This document shows, piece by piece, positions 47,006 through 55,758 of a stretch of DNA of 64,000 nt; position 1 is the first letter of the stretch, and the number at the start of each line of letters is the position of its first letter. The notes under the pieces are model-generated. The model saw only the letters and a list, made by a program, of their open reading frames with translations. It did not search any database and was not told the DNA's origin. Origin of the DNA: Tamlana sp. 2_MG-2023 (GTDB lineage Bacteria > Bacteroidota > Bacteroidia > Flavobacteriales > Flavobacteriaceae). Location of the stretch: NCBI RefSeq assembly GCF_030548465.1, contig NZ_JAUOSF010000007.1:62001-126000 (forward strand), written 5' to 3'. Made by a program: the position numbers and the translations under genes.

Positions 47006-48760
47006 GTGCAAAATACACTATTACAATCCGTTCATTCTCCAAAAGATTTACGTCTTTTAAATCAAAAAGACTTGCCGCAACTCGCCCAAGAATTACGTGA
47101 ATTCATCATTAACATTGTAGCGACTAAAGAAGGCCATTTAGGTGCCAGTTTAGGCGTAGTTGAGCTAACTATTGCTTTACATTATGTTTTTAGCACCCCA
47201 GAAGACCAATTGATTTGGGATGTTGGCCATCAGGCTTACGGACACAAAATACTCACGCGACGCAAAGACATTTTTCATACCAACCGCCAACTGGGTGGTA
47301 TTAGCGGATTTCCAAATAGAGCTGAAAGCACTTATGACACCTTTGGAGTGGGTCACGCCTCAACTTCTATTTCAGCAGCTTTAGGCATGGCAATCGCCTC
47401 GCGACTTAAAGGTGATTTAGAAAAACAACACATCGCCGTAATTGGAGATGCCAGTATCGCTGGAGGTATGGCTTTTGAAGGTCTAAATCATGCAGGTGTT
47501 TCTAAGGCCAATTTGTTAGTTATTCTAAACGATAATGCCATTGGCATCGACCCCAGCGTTGGGGCCTTAAAAATGTACTTAACCAACGTTAAAAAAGGCA
47601 CCCAAAAACAAGATAATATCTTTGAAGCTCTAAATTTTGACTATTCAGGGCCTATAGACGGCCATGATATGGATGCTGTGATTTCAGAATTGAAACGTTT
47701 AAAAACCGTTCAAGGTCCGAAATTTTTACACATCATTACCACCAAAGGCAAAGGCTTAAAGCAAGCTGAAAAAGACCAAGTCAAATACCATGCACCAGGT
47801 AAATTTGATGCCAAAACCGGTGACTTAGCTGCAAAATCAACCGAAATACAAGCTCCGAAATATCAGGATGTATTCGGACATACCATTGTCGAATTAGCCG
47901 AAAACAACAAAAAAATTGTTGGCATCACTCCTGCGATGCCTACAGGAAGTTCGTTAAAGTATATGATGGAAAGTATGCCCGATCGTGCTTTTGATGTTGG
48001 TATTGCCGAACAACACGCTGTAACCTTAGCTGCAGGCATGGCTACACAAGGTTTAATTCCCTTTTGCAACATCTATTCGACTTTTTTACAACGGGCTTAC
48101 GATCAGATTATTCACGATGTGGCTTTACAAAACTTACCAGTCATTTTCTGTTTAGACCGTGCTGGTTTGGTTGGTGAAGATGGCGCTACGCATCACGGTG
48201 TTTACGATTTAAGTTATTTGCGCTGTGTTCCAAACCTCATCATCTGTGCACCAAGAAACGAAATGGAATTGCGAAACATCATGTACACGGCTCAATTAGG
48301 TTTAGACCACCCTATTGCGATTCGCTATCCCCGAGGACGTGGAAAAACCATAGATTGGAAACAGCCTTTTTCAAAAATTAATATCGGGGAAGGTGTGCAA
48401 CTCAAACAGGGTGAAAACATCGCTGTTTTAAGCATAGGAAACATGGCTTATAATGTATCTGATGCCATTGAAGACTTAAACATTTCGCATTACGACATGC
48501 GTTTTGTGAAACCATTAGATGAAAAACTACTGCATTACATCTGTAAAAACAACAGTACAATCATCACCATAGAAGACAACAGTATAAACGGTGGTTTCGG
48601 ATCTGCTGTCTTAGAATTTATGGCACTAAACAATTATAAAAACGATATCAAGATTTTAGGTATTCCCGATGCTTTTATAGAACACGGTAAAGTTACGGAA
48701 CTGCAAGAATCAATAGGGTTGGATGCTGGGAGTTTGAAGCGTTGTTTTTCTGAATTATAG
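47006..48760 (+). CDS. dxs: 1-deoxy-D-xylulose-5-phosphate synthase
   Basis: First enzyme of the non-mevalonate isoprenoid pathway: condenses pyruvate and glyceraldehyde 3-phosphate with thiamine diphosphate. The 584-residue protein (from GTG 47006) has the thiamine motif GDASIAGGMAFEGLNHAG...NDN, the linker KGKG, the pyrimidine domain FCLDRAGLVGEDGATHHG and a C-terminal transketolase domain. The ATG at 46991 would add MYFCA, but a -7 promoter box covers those codons and homologues usually start with a short M-x-x-x-LL segment before HSPKDLR, so the GTG is preferred. Length is a little under the E. coli enzyme, normal for Bacteroidota. Confidence 0.93.
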   Translation: MQNTLLQSVHSPKDLRLLNQKDLPQLAQELREFIINIVATKEGHLGASLGVVELTIALHYVFSTPEDQLIWDVGHQAYGHKILTRRKDIFHTNRQLGGISGFPNRAESTYDTFGVGHASTSISAALGMAIASRLKGDLEKQHIAVIGDASIAGGMAFEGLNHAGVSKANLLVILNDNAIGIDPSVGALKMYLTNVKKGTQKQDNIFEALNFDYSGPIDGHDMDAVISELKRLKTVQGPKFLHIITTKGKGLKQAEKDQVKYHAPGKFDAKTGDLAAKSTEIQAPKYQDVFGHTIVELAENNKKIVGITPAMPTGSSLKYMMESMPDRAFDVGIAEQHAVTLAAGMATQGLIPFCNIYSTFLQRAYDQIIHDVALQNLPVIFCLDRAGLVGEDGATHHGVYDLSYLRCVPNLIICAPRNEMELRNIMYTAQLGLDHPIAIRYPRGRGKTIDWKQPFSKINIGEGVQLKQGENIAVLSIGNMAYNVSDAIEDLNISHYDMRFVKPLDEKLLHYICKNNSTIITIEDNSINGGFGSAVLEFMALNNYKNDIKILGIPDAFIEHGKVTELQESIGLDAGSLKRCFSEL

Positions 48761-48816
48761 GGTGATATTCATTAGTTTACTAGGGACTTGTAGCACACTA
48801 GCACTAGTCAAAACCG

Positions 48817-49125
48817 TTATTTATTTACCCTTTTTCTAACAATTTCTGGACTCCTACGCGAATGTAAAACTCCAAAAACAATGACTCTCTCCTTTTCCTT
48901 TTCAAATAAATAGAAAATAGCATATGGAAAACGAGTCACTAAAGATTGTCGGAACTCCTTATATTTACACTGATAATGCTGTGGGTATTCTGCTATATAA
49001 TCAATTTCCTTATTAACTTCTGTTTTAAAAGCTTCTGCTAACTCAGAACTTTTATCAGAATACCATTTTTTAGCTTTTCGTAAATCTACTTGTGCAGCTG
49101 GCAGAAACTTAACTTTATAAGGCAT
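48817..49125 (-). CDS. Toxin of the RelE/ParE family
   Basis: A 102-residue protein with the RelE/ParE fold: MPYKVKFLPAAQVDLRKAKKWY at the start (not all quoted motif residues are catalytic), YPQHYQCKY in the middle and a C-terminal strand RVIVFGVLHSRR. I chose ATG 49125, which overlaps the antitoxin stop by one base (TAATG); the frame extends to a TTG at 49131. ParE members inhibit gyrase, RelE members cleave mRNA; the arrangement here (Arg in LHSRR) does not decide. Confidence 0.85.
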   Translation of the reverse strand: MPYKVKFLPAAQVDLRKAKKWYSDKSSELAEAFKTEVNKEIDYIAEYPQHYQCKYKEFRQSLVTRFPYAIFYLFEKEKERVIVFGVLHSRRSPEIVRKRVNK

Positions 49126-49343
49126 TACCAATCATTTTTTACATCTTCCCAATTCAATAAATCTTCAGGAGTGTCTTTATAGCTTTTTAGGCGATTGTTC
49201 AATTCTTCTTTTTGTTCTGAAGATATGCCTTGATGTTGTTCTTTCTCCCTTTTTAACACCTGTTCTAAGACGTCAATAATACTTTCTTTATCAATACTAA
49301 AGAGTTCCTTTATAAAAAGATATTTTCTTGCTTCTAAATCCAT
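49125..49343 (-). CDS. Antitoxin partner of the RelE/ParE toxin
   Basis: A 72-residue acidic helical protein starting MDLEARKYLFIKELFSIDKE, with the C-terminal tail DTPEDLLNWEDVKNDW that in this addiction-module family wraps the toxin. No ribbon-helix-helix is obvious. ATG 49343 is chosen; the frame extends upstream to 49451 but passes the promoter. The gene precedes and overlaps the toxin by one base, the usual order. Confidence 0.8.
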   Translation of the reverse strand: MDLEARKYLFIKELFSIDKESIIDVLEQVLKREKEQHQGISSEQKEELNNRLKSYKDTPEDLLNWEDVKNDW

Positions 49344-49351
49344 GGCTAAGG

Positions 49352-49378
49352 AATTGTAACTATAACAAATGTACAATT
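49352..49378 (-). promoter_or_regulatory. Promoter and candidate operator of the first TA pair
   Basis: Minus-strand TACATTTG (49373-49366) is a full -7 box, 22 bases before the antitoxin start. AATTGTA (49352-49358) and TACAATT (49372-49378) form an inverted repeat around it, possibly for autoregulation by the toxin-antitoxin complex. Confidence 0.5.
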
Positions 49379-49472
49379 TATGTTTTAAATATTCTTTTAT
49401 ACAACGAATTAGAACCGGTAATAAACCTATTAACAACTTGAATTTAATCAAGCTATCATCTCAAAGAAACCA

Positions 49473-49510
49473 AAAAACCCAAATTTGAACGGCGTCAAAC
49501 TTGGGTTTTA
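49473..49510 (-). terminator. Terminator of bioB
   Basis: A 14-bp stem (49476-49489 with 49496-49509) with one G-U wobble when read on the minus strand, 6-base loop, then T-rich sequence. It lies 34 bases after the bioB stop. Confidence 0.75.
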
Positions 49511-49543
49511 TAATTTTTTACGAATGTGTATTATAAAATTCAG

Positions 49544-50644
49544 CTAATCTTGAGAAGCTTCTTTTCTCACTGTCCTTGCTGCTTCATTACGTTCAATTTT
49601 ATGCTCTGGGCGTGTCCATCTTGGTTTTTCACCTAAAGCTTCAATTTGTGAATCTTGCGCTTCAACCGTTGCCGGTTGCACTTTTTTAGTGAATGGTTTT
49701 TGAGGAATCATTCCTAAAAGCTCAAACATTTTCATGTCTTCGTTCACATCTGGGTTTGGTGTCGTTAATAATTTATCACCCGCAAAAATAGAATTCGCAC
49801 CCGCAAAGAAACACATCGCCTGCCCTTCTCTAGTCATTTGTGTACGCCCCGCACTTAAACGTACTTGGGTTTCTGGCATCACAATTCTAGTGGTTGCTAC
49901 CATACGAACCATATCCCAAATTGAAACTGGTTTTTGGTCTTCAAGAGGCGTTCCTTCAACAGCCACTAAGGCGTTTATAGGCGTTGATTCTGGTTGCGGA
50001 TTTAATGTTGAAAGCGCCACAAGCATGCCTGCACGGTCTTCAATATTTTCTCCCATACCAATAATACCACCACTACAAACGGTAACATTGGTTTTACGCA
50101 CATTATCAATCGTATCTAAACGGTCTTGATAACCACGTGTTGAAATCACTTCTTTATAATATTCTTCTGAAGAATCTAAGTTATGGTTGTAAGCATATAA
50201 ACCAGCTTCAGCCAAACGTTTCGCTTGGTTTTCGGTTACCATACCAAGGGTACAACACACTTCCATATCCAGTTTATTAATGGTTCTTACCATTTCTAAA
50301 ACCTGATCAAATTCTTCGCCATCTTTTACATTACGCCAAGCGGCTCCCATACAAACACGAGAACTCCCTCCAGATTTTGCACGTAAGGCTTGCGCCTTCA
50401 CTTGCTGCACAGACATTAAATCGTTGCCTTCAATATCGGTGTGGTATCTAGCTGCTTGCGGACAATAGCCACAATCTTCTGAACATCCGCCAGTTTTTAT
50501 AGATAATAACGTAGAAACCTGAACGGTATTGGGGTCATGATGCAAACGGTGTACCGTTGCTGCCTCATAAAGCAATTCCATGAAAGGTTTATTGTATATC
50601 TCTAAAATTTCTTCTTTGGTCCAATTGTGTCTCATCTCACTCAT
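49544..50644 (-). CDS. bioB: Biotin synthase
   Basis: Radical SAM enzyme that inserts sulfur into dethiobiotin, the last step of biotin synthesis. The 366-residue protein has the SAM-cluster motif CSEDCGYC (CxxxCxxC) and further conserved cysteines for the second, sacrificial cluster (GAAWRN region, EVCCTLG, VCSGGIIGMGE). ATG 50644 (MSEMRHNW) is preferred over an upstream TTG at 50653. It lies 52 bases after the ketoacyl synthase in the same direction and ends at a strong terminator. Other bio genes lie 8 kb away. Confidence 0.96.
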   Translation of the reverse strand: MSEMRHNWTKEEILEIYNKPFMELLYEAATVHRLHHDPNTVQVSTLLSIKTGGCSEDCGYCPQAARYHTDIEGNDLMSVQQVKAQALRAKSGGSSRVCMGAAWRNVKDGEEFDQVLEMVRTINKLDMEVCCTLGMVTENQAKRLAEAGLYAYNHNLDSSEEYYKEVISTRGYQDRLDTIDNVRKTNVTVCSGGIIGMGENIEDRAGMLVALSTLNPQPESTPINALVAVEGTPLEDQKPVSIWDMVRMVATTRIVMPETQVRLSAGRTQMTREGQAMCFFAGANSIFAGDKLLTTPNPDVNEDMKMFELLGMIPQKPFTKKVQPATVEAQDSQIEALGEKPRWTRPEHKIERNEAARTVRKEASQD

Positions 50645-50696
50645 AATAGCCAACGCTTAATTTTGGGTCAAAAATACTAATAATATGGGAATGGTT

Positions 50697-51863
50697 TTAC
50701 GATTTACTTATTAAAATGGAAACCGCGTTACCACCAAAGCCTACTGCGTTTACAAGAATATGTTGTATTTTTTTTGGTGGCGTTTGTGTTTTCGCAAACG
50801 GAACTGCAATAAATTCTTGTTTTTGAAGCATCAAAACAGCTAACTCAACACTCAAGGCTCCAGAAGCCCCAAAGGTATGTCCGATTTTCCATTTGTTGGT
50901 CGTTAGTGCCGGTTGTTTGTTAGTAAAAACTTTTTCAATGGCTTTCACTTCTGAAAGATCGCCTTTTATGGTTCCTGGAGCATGCATCACAATCACATCA
51001 ACGTCATCGGGATTTAAATCACCCAAGGCCATTTTCATCGATTTCTGAAAACACTGGGCATCACTAGAAATAGAAATGTTATGTTTTAAAATTTCGGTGG
51101 CATAACCATAACCACTAATAATAGCTAAAGCGTTATCTTGAATACCAGATTCTAAACAGGCTACTGAAGCCCCTTCACCTAAAACCATGGTATTTTTAGT
51201 TTTATCTAAATCGAAAGCACGACAAGGATAATCCGTTTGACCAGGTTCTTGTTGCGCATAAATTTTTAAAGCTTGCATTTGTGCAATCGTAAATGGCGTT
51301 AACGGGGCTTCACTACCGCCCACTAAAAATTTATTACACATGCCCGAATTTATCCAAGCTATACCATTTAACATCGCATGCAAAGCTGTAGAACAAGTAA
51401 TAGAATGGCTTATTTCTGGCCCTTCAGTTTGTAAATCGTGCGCCACCCAAGAAGCAATATTCCCTAAAGTTGTTGTTGGTGAACTTAAGGTTTCGGCCTT
51501 ATTGGTTTTTAAAAAAGAATCGTAATAGGTTTCAAAAAGTTCGGTGGCACCACGGGATGATCCCAGGTTGATTCCGAAATTATCTGAAGCCTTCCAATTG
51601 GCTTGTTTTACCGCTAACCTAGAAGCGTAAATAGCATATAAAACAGAATTATCTAGAGATTTATATTTCTGATCGGATGCTTTTAAAATTTCAATATCCT
51701 GTTTAGCCTGTTCAGGGATTTCGGCCACCGTAATGACTTTATCTAAAACGGTTTTTGCAGTGAAACAATGTGTGTTGTTCAAGTAACTTTGCCAAATGTC
51801 ATCGGGTGTTTTTCCTAAGGAAGAAATAGATGAAATGGCTGTAATTGAAATAGGTTGTTGCAT
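50697..51863 (-). CDS. Beta-ketoacyl-ACP synthase (FabF-like), biotin-linked
   Basis: A 388-residue thiolase-fold condensing enzyme. The Cys-His-His triad is intact: ITCSTALHAM (Cys), VMHAPGTIKGD (first His; the family norm is AHGTST) and KIGHTFGASGAL (second His). The changed HAPGT loop sets it apart from housekeeping FabF. It directly precedes bioB, and in flavobacteria a synthase of this kind commonly sits in the biotin cluster, so a role in making the pimeloyl chain is inferred. ATG 51863 (MQQPISITAIS) is chosen; an ATG at 51887 would add eight residues not typical of the family. Confidence 0.85.
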   Translation of the reverse strand: MQQPISITAISSISSLGKTPDDIWQSYLNNTHCFTAKTVLDKVITVAEIPEQAKQDIEILKASDQKYKSLDNSVLYAIYASRLAVKQANWKASDNFGINLGSSRGATELFETYYDSFLKTNKAETLSSPTTTLGNIASWVAHDLQTEGPEISHSITCSTALHAMLNGIAWINSGMCNKFLVGGSEAPLTPFTIAQMQALKIYAQQEPGQTDYPCRAFDLDKTKNTMVLGEGASVACLESGIQDNALAIISGYGYATEILKHNISISSDAQCFQKSMKMALGDLNPDDVDVIVMHAPGTIKGDLSEVKAIEKVFTNKQPALTTNKWKIGHTFGASGALSVELAVLMLQKQEFIAVPFAKTQTPPKKIQHILVNAVGFGGNAVSILISKS

Positions 51864-51948
51864 ACTTTTTAGTGCTGCTGAATGCATTTCAGCATTTCAT
51901 ATTTTTGTTTAAAAGAAACCTGAATTTTATCAAATTATCTGTCACCGG

Positions 51949-51956
51949 CAAAAGTA
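51949..51956 (-). promoter_or_regulatory. -7 box of the ketoacyl synthase-bioB unit
   Basis: Minus-strand TACTTTTG followed by CCGG, 86 bases before the start codon. A -33 TTTG is not clear. Confidence 0.45.
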
Positions 51957-51964
51957 CTATTTAT

Positions 51965-52048
51965 GCGTTAGGGATAGAAGCGGCATCCTTTTTAATTTCC
52001 TAAAAAATTAAAAAGATATAGCTGAAAGCCCGACCCTTGTGGTAACGC
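51965..52048. ncRNA. Candidate structured RNA element
   Basis: An 84-base segment closed by an outer stem GCGTTA (51965-51970) with TAACGC (52043-52048), enclosing a perfect 11-bp hairpin (51988-51998 with 52005-52015) and a small ACC/GGT hairpin near 52033-52043. Unpaired conserved-looking blocks GGGATAGAAGCGGCATC and GAAAGCCCGACCC resemble an intergenic element I recall from many flavobacterial genomes but cannot name. It could be an RNA, a repeat, or both; strand is not decided. Confidence 0.5.
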
Positions 52049-52130
52049 CCAAATTTGAAGATTGTTTTAAAACGCGGCTTAGACTATAAGCTATCTCCCA
52101 CAATCTTATTGAAAACACACTATCAGACCT

Positions 52131-52190
52131 AAATGAGTCAATAATAATTGTTTATGAATCACAATAAACAAATTATCAATTGCATTTTTG
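52131..52190 (+). promoter_or_regulatory. Shared upstream regulatory block, copy 1 (SDR-egtBD operon)
   Basis: Aligns without gaps to 55759-55818: 49 of 60 bases match, 27 of 28 in the first part (52131-52158). In this copy TTGTTTAT (52148-52155) and ATAAACAA (52164-52171) form a perfect 8-bp inverted repeat; the second arm is poorly kept in copy 2. The SDR gene starts 15 bases after the block. Probably a common operator or alternative-sigma promoter. Confidence 0.65.
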
Positions 52191-52204
52191 AAAGAAACGA
52201 ACAA

Positions 52205-52834
52205 ATGGAAAATATATTAGTAGCCGGTGCAAACGGCACAACTGGAAAAAAAATAGTGAATTTACTTAAAGGTTCTCAATACTTTACCCCAGTAGCGATG
52301 GTTAGAAAAGAGGAACAAATAGCCCAGTTTAAAAATGACGGCATTGAAACGGTATTGTGCGATTTAGAGAAAGTGGTTTCACATACCACTATAGGTATTG
52401 ATAAAGTCATTTTTGCAGCCGGTTCGGGCGGAAAAAAAGTAGTTGAAGTTGATCAAGAAGGTGCCAAAAAATTAATCGATGCTTCTAAAGTAGACGGCAT
52501 TACAAAATTCGTAATGTTGAGTTCTATGGGAGCCGATAACCCTGAAAAAGCAGAAGATTTACAAGACTACCTTAAAGCCAAACATCATGCCGATGAATAT
52601 TTAAAAACAAGTGGTCTTAATTATACCATTGTTAGACCAGGCCGATTAACTAACGACAATGGAACCGGTCATATTGACCTTGAAAAAAACCTTAACCGCA
52701 GAGGCGCTATAAGCAGAGATGATGTGGCGCAAACCTTAGTGAGATCGTTACACGACGACGCACCTCACGATACTACTTTTGAAATTTTAGAAGGTGAAAC
52801 GCTTATTGGCAAGGCTTTAAACGTTGTTTCTTAG
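52205..52834 (+). CDS. NAD(P)-binding SDR-like oxidoreductase
   Basis: A 209-residue atypical short-chain dehydrogenase (NAD(P)H-binding family). The N-terminus MENILVAGANGTTGKKIV is a dinucleotide-binding loop (GxxGxxG), and a YNYT-like LNYTIVRPGRLT segment follows. The catalytic Tyr-x-x-x-Lys of classical SDRs is replaced by a KAKHHADEYL context, as in other atypical members. ATG 52205 is chosen because it puts the nucleotide motif at the N-terminus and the shared regulatory block upstream; the frame stays open back to 52148. First gene of the egt operon, 18 bases before egtB. Confidence 0.85.
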   Translation: MENILVAGANGTTGKKIVNLLKGSQYFTPVAMVRKEEQIAQFKNDGIETVLCDLEKVVSHTTIGIDKVIFAAGSGGKKVVEVDQEGAKKLIDASKVDGITKFVMLSSMGADNPEKAEDLQDYLKAKHHADEYLKTSGLNYTIVRPGRLTNDNGTGHIDLEKNLNRRGAISRDDVAQTLVRSLHDDAPHDTTFEILEGETLIGKALNVVS

Positions 52835-52852
52835 TACTAAGCTTTTGTGAAA

Positions 52853-54001
52853 ATGAATATATCTGAAAAATATAAAAGCGTAAGAGCCCAAACAATCAAT
52901 TTTTGCAGTCATTTACAACCTGAAGATTTTGCTATACAAGTTGTGGATTTTGCTAGTCCGGCAAAGTGGCATTTGGCCCATACGACATGGTTTTTTGAAA
53001 CTTTTATTTTAATTCCGAATGTTGAAAATTACAGCGTTTTTAATTCAAGCTTCAATTTCCTTTTTAATAGCTATTACAACAATGTTGGCGATAGAATGCT
53101 TCAAGCTAACCGAGGAAACTTGTCACGCCCAAGTACAACTGAAATTTATGATTATAGAAGTTATGTAGATGAAAATATGCTAAACTTCTTAAAAAACGTG
53201 AATGATAAAGCTGTTTTAGACCAAGTTATTCTAGGCTTAAACCACGAACAGCAACATCAGGAATTATTGGTTACAGACGTGAAATACATGTTGGGACATC
53301 ATCCGCTTTTTCCTGTTTTTCATGAGGATTACAACCTAGTAAACACTTTTAATTCTAATAATGATAGCATAAAAGTAGCGGAAGGTATTTATGATATTGG
53401 TTACCAAGGTTATGATTTTTGTTATGACAATGAATTAGGCGTACATCAAGTATATCTTCCAAGCTTCGAAATAAGCAATAACCTAGTAACCAATGGCGAG
53501 TATCTTGAATTTATGGAAGCTGGAGGTTATCAAGATTTTAATCTTTGGCTAGATGATGGGTGGTCATGGATCAATTCAAATCAAATAAAAGCTCCAATGT
53601 ATTGGCATCAAAAAGATGGCGCATGGTTTTATTACACCCTTGCTGGTTTACAGAAAGCAGATAACAATGCCACTCTTTGCCATATCAGTTATTATGAAGC
53701 TTGCGCCTATGCTGAATGGAAAGGCATGCGACTTCCCACAGAATTTGAATGGGAAATTGCTTCACATCAATTAGACTGGGGAGAACGTTGGGAGTGGACT
53801 AACAGTGCGTATCTGCCCTACCCGAATTTCAAAAAAGAAAAAGGAGCCCTTGGGGAATATAATGGCAAATTTATGTGTAACCGTATGGTGCTTCGCGGTG
53901 CTTCAGTAGCAACATCAAAAAATCATAGTAGAAATACCTATCGCAATTTTTTCACACCAAAAGAAAGGTGGCAATATACAGGAATCAGATTAGCAAAATA
54001 A
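52853..54001 (+). CDS. egtB: Hercynylcysteine sulfoxide synthase EgtB-like
   Basis: Non-heme iron enzyme joining hercynine with a thiol donor (gamma-glutamylcysteine or cysteine) in ergothioneine synthesis. The 382-residue protein has an N-terminal DinB-like domain with iron ligands in WHLAHTTWFFE and NHEQQHQE (HX3HXE, about 128-134), and a C-terminal FGE-sulfatase domain (about 170-382) ending YTGIRLAK. ATG 52853 is chosen over a GTG at 52847. It is 2 bases before egtD. No EgtC or EgtE gene is in the window, so the final C-S lyase step must be elsewhere or done by another PLP enzyme. Confidence 0.9.
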   Translation: MNISEKYKSVRAQTINFCSHLQPEDFAIQVVDFASPAKWHLAHTTWFFETFILIPNVENYSVFNSSFNFLFNSYYNNVGDRMLQANRGNLSRPSTTEIYDYRSYVDENMLNFLKNVNDKAVLDQVILGLNHEQQHQELLVTDVKYMLGHHPLFPVFHEDYNLVNTFNSNNDSIKVAEGIYDIGYQGYDFCYDNELGVHQVYLPSFEISNNLVTNGEYLEFMEAGGYQDFNLWLDDGWSWINSNQIKAPMYWHQKDGAWFYYTLAGLQKADNNATLCHISYYEACAYAEWKGMRLPTEFEWEIASHQLDWGERWEWTNSAYLPYPNFKKEKGALGEYNGKFMCNRMVLRGASVATSKNHSRNTYRNFFTPKERWQYTGIRLAK

Positions 54002-54003
54002 TT

Positions 54004-54951
54004 ATGAATACGAGCTTTAAAAACGAAGTCCATGAAGGTTTATTGTTAAATCAAAAAGCCCTTCCATCAAAATATTTTTATGATAAAAAAGGCGATGCGC
54101 TTTTTGTAGAAATAATGAACTTACCGGAATACTATTTAACACGTAGCGAGTTAGATATTTTTAGAAATAAAACCGAAGATTTAATTCAGTCTTTAGAAGT
54201 TAAACCAGGTTCCTATTTTGAACTCATTGAACTAGGACCTGGAGATGGTACAAAAACCAAAGAACTATTAAAGGTTTTAAATCAAAAAAAATACAATTTC
54301 GACTACTTTCCTATTGATATTTCGGGCAATGCTTTAACGCTTTTAAAAGAAGATTTAAGTATTAAAATGCCAAATCTAAATGTAAAACCCCAGCAGGGCG
54401 ATTATTTTGAGATGTTGGCTTGCTTGAAAAAAAGCAAACAACCTAAAATCGTATTATTTTTAGGATCGAGTATTGGAAATTTAGACGATGCGTTGGCTAC
54501 TAAATTTATCTATAACCTTGGAGCTAATTTACGCGCTGGTGACAAAATTTTATTAGGTGTCGATTTGATTAAAGAACAGCACATTGTCTTGCCTGCTTAT
54601 AACGACACGCAAGGGGTTACAGCAAAGTTTAATCTTAATCTTTTAGACCGCATAAATAATGAATTAGGTGGTAATTTTGACCTCAACCTATTTGAGCATC
54701 AGCCCGAATATGAAGAAAAAGAAGGGGTTGCTAAAAGTTTTATTGTGAGTACCGAAAATCAAATTGTTGAAATAGAAGCCACACAATCTTCATACACCTT
54801 TAAAGCAGGTGAAAGAATTCATACCGAGATTTCTAGAAAATATAACGACCAGTTGATTGAAAAAATAATTGCAAATACTGATTTTAGTTTACAGACAAAA
54901 ATACTAGACAGTAAAGCATATTTCGCAGATTATGTTCTAAAAAGAACCTGA
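54004..54951 (+). CDS. egtD: L-histidine N-alpha-methyltransferase EgtD-like
   Basis: Makes hercynine from histidine by three SAM-dependent methylations, the first step of ergothioneine synthesis. The 315-residue protein has the family opening PSKYFYDKKGDALFVEI with LPEYYLTRSE (partly quoted), the SAM motif ELGPGDGTKT and a GSSIGNLDD segment. ATG 54004, two bases after the egtB stop, is chosen; a GTG at 53968 would overlap egtB by 34 bases. Confidence 0.9.
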   Translation: MNTSFKNEVHEGLLLNQKALPSKYFYDKKGDALFVEIMNLPEYYLTRSELDIFRNKTEDLIQSLEVKPGSYFELIELGPGDGTKTKELLKVLNQKKYNFDYFPIDISGNALTLLKEDLSIKMPNLNVKPQQGDYFEMLACLKKSKQPKIVLFLGSSIGNLDDALATKFIYNLGANLRAGDKILLGVDLIKEQHIVLPAYNDTQGVTAKFNLNLLDRINNELGGNFDLNLFEHQPEYEEKEGVAKSFIVSTENQIVEIEATQSSYTFKAGERIHTEISRKYNDQLIEKIIANTDFSLQTKILDSKAYFADYVLKRT

Positions 54952-55016
54952 ATCACATAATGAACGCCCCACTAAAACTTTAAGAATTAAGAATACTTTT
55001 AATAGTAATGTAGGTA

Positions 55017-55682
55017 ATGCTTGAAAAAAATAAACTCGGACTTTTAGGCTTAGGAAACCGTTCAACGCTTTTTTATATAAACGGCTTGAACAGTGTTTTT
55101 AATAAAACTACTGGAGGTTATAGTACCTGTCCGTTTACCATGATTAACACTAATTTTGACGCTATTAATTTGCGGTTGCCAGATGTTTCAGAAGCGTTAA
55201 GCGAAATCGTTCAAGCTTATATTTCTGAAATTGAAAATATGGGAATTACATATTTATTAGTCCCAAACATCACACTTCACGAAACTATAGATGGACTAAA
55301 ACATAATTTAACCGTCCTTCACCCTGTTAAAACCTGTATAGCAAAGCTGAAAGAAAACCATTGGAAGCAAGTTGTTTTATTTGGTTCTATGCATACCATG
55401 CAATCAGGATATATTCGAAGTCAATTTGCTCAAAATAACATTGAAACACGGCTTCCTGAGAAACAAGACATGTTACTTATTGATCAAGTTAGAACGGCTG
55501 TATATGCCGAAACACAAACGGAAACCTTAATAAATGAATACCGCTATATATTGAATAAGTATGCACAAAACCACCCAGTAGTATTAGCTTGCACAGAATT
55601 ATCAGTTATCGAATCGAATCAAGAAAATGTGATAGATATGGCGCAGTTACAAATTGAAAAGGCAGTCAACACCGTGCTATAA
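55017..55682 (+). CDS. Aspartate/glutamate racemase superfamily protein with one catalytic Cys missing
   Basis: A 221-residue protein of the Asp/Glu racemase fold: N-terminal LGLLGLGNRSTLFYINGL, second-half LACTELSVI with the expected cysteine. The first catalytic cysteine region, normally CNT(A/M)H, reads VPNITLH, so that cysteine is absent. A normal two-base racemase mechanism is therefore unlikely; it may be an isomerase-like or non-catalytic relative. It lies 65 bases after egtD in the same direction and may be part of the operon; no known ergothioneine step calls for it. Confidence 0.8.
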   Translation: MLEKNKLGLLGLGNRSTLFYINGLNSVFNKTTGGYSTCPFTMINTNFDAINLRLPDVSEALSEIVQAYISEIENMGITYLLVPNITLHETIDGLKHNLTVLHPVKTCIAKLKENHWKQVVLFGSMHTMQSGYIRSQFAQNNIETRLPEKQDMLLIDQVRTAVYAETQTETLINEYRYILNKYAQNHPVVLACTELSVIESNQENVIDMAQLQIEKAVNTVL

Positions 55683-55758
55683 AAACATCTTCCGCCGAAA
55701 AAAGTTACTCAGAATATGTTGCTCATTTAGTTTCAAAAACCACGGGCTCGTTTGAATT

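Noticed and set aside
50645-50696. Riboswitch or BirA site before bioB
   Set aside because: Only 52 bases separate it from the ketoacyl synthase; no hairpin or BirA-like palindrome is visible.
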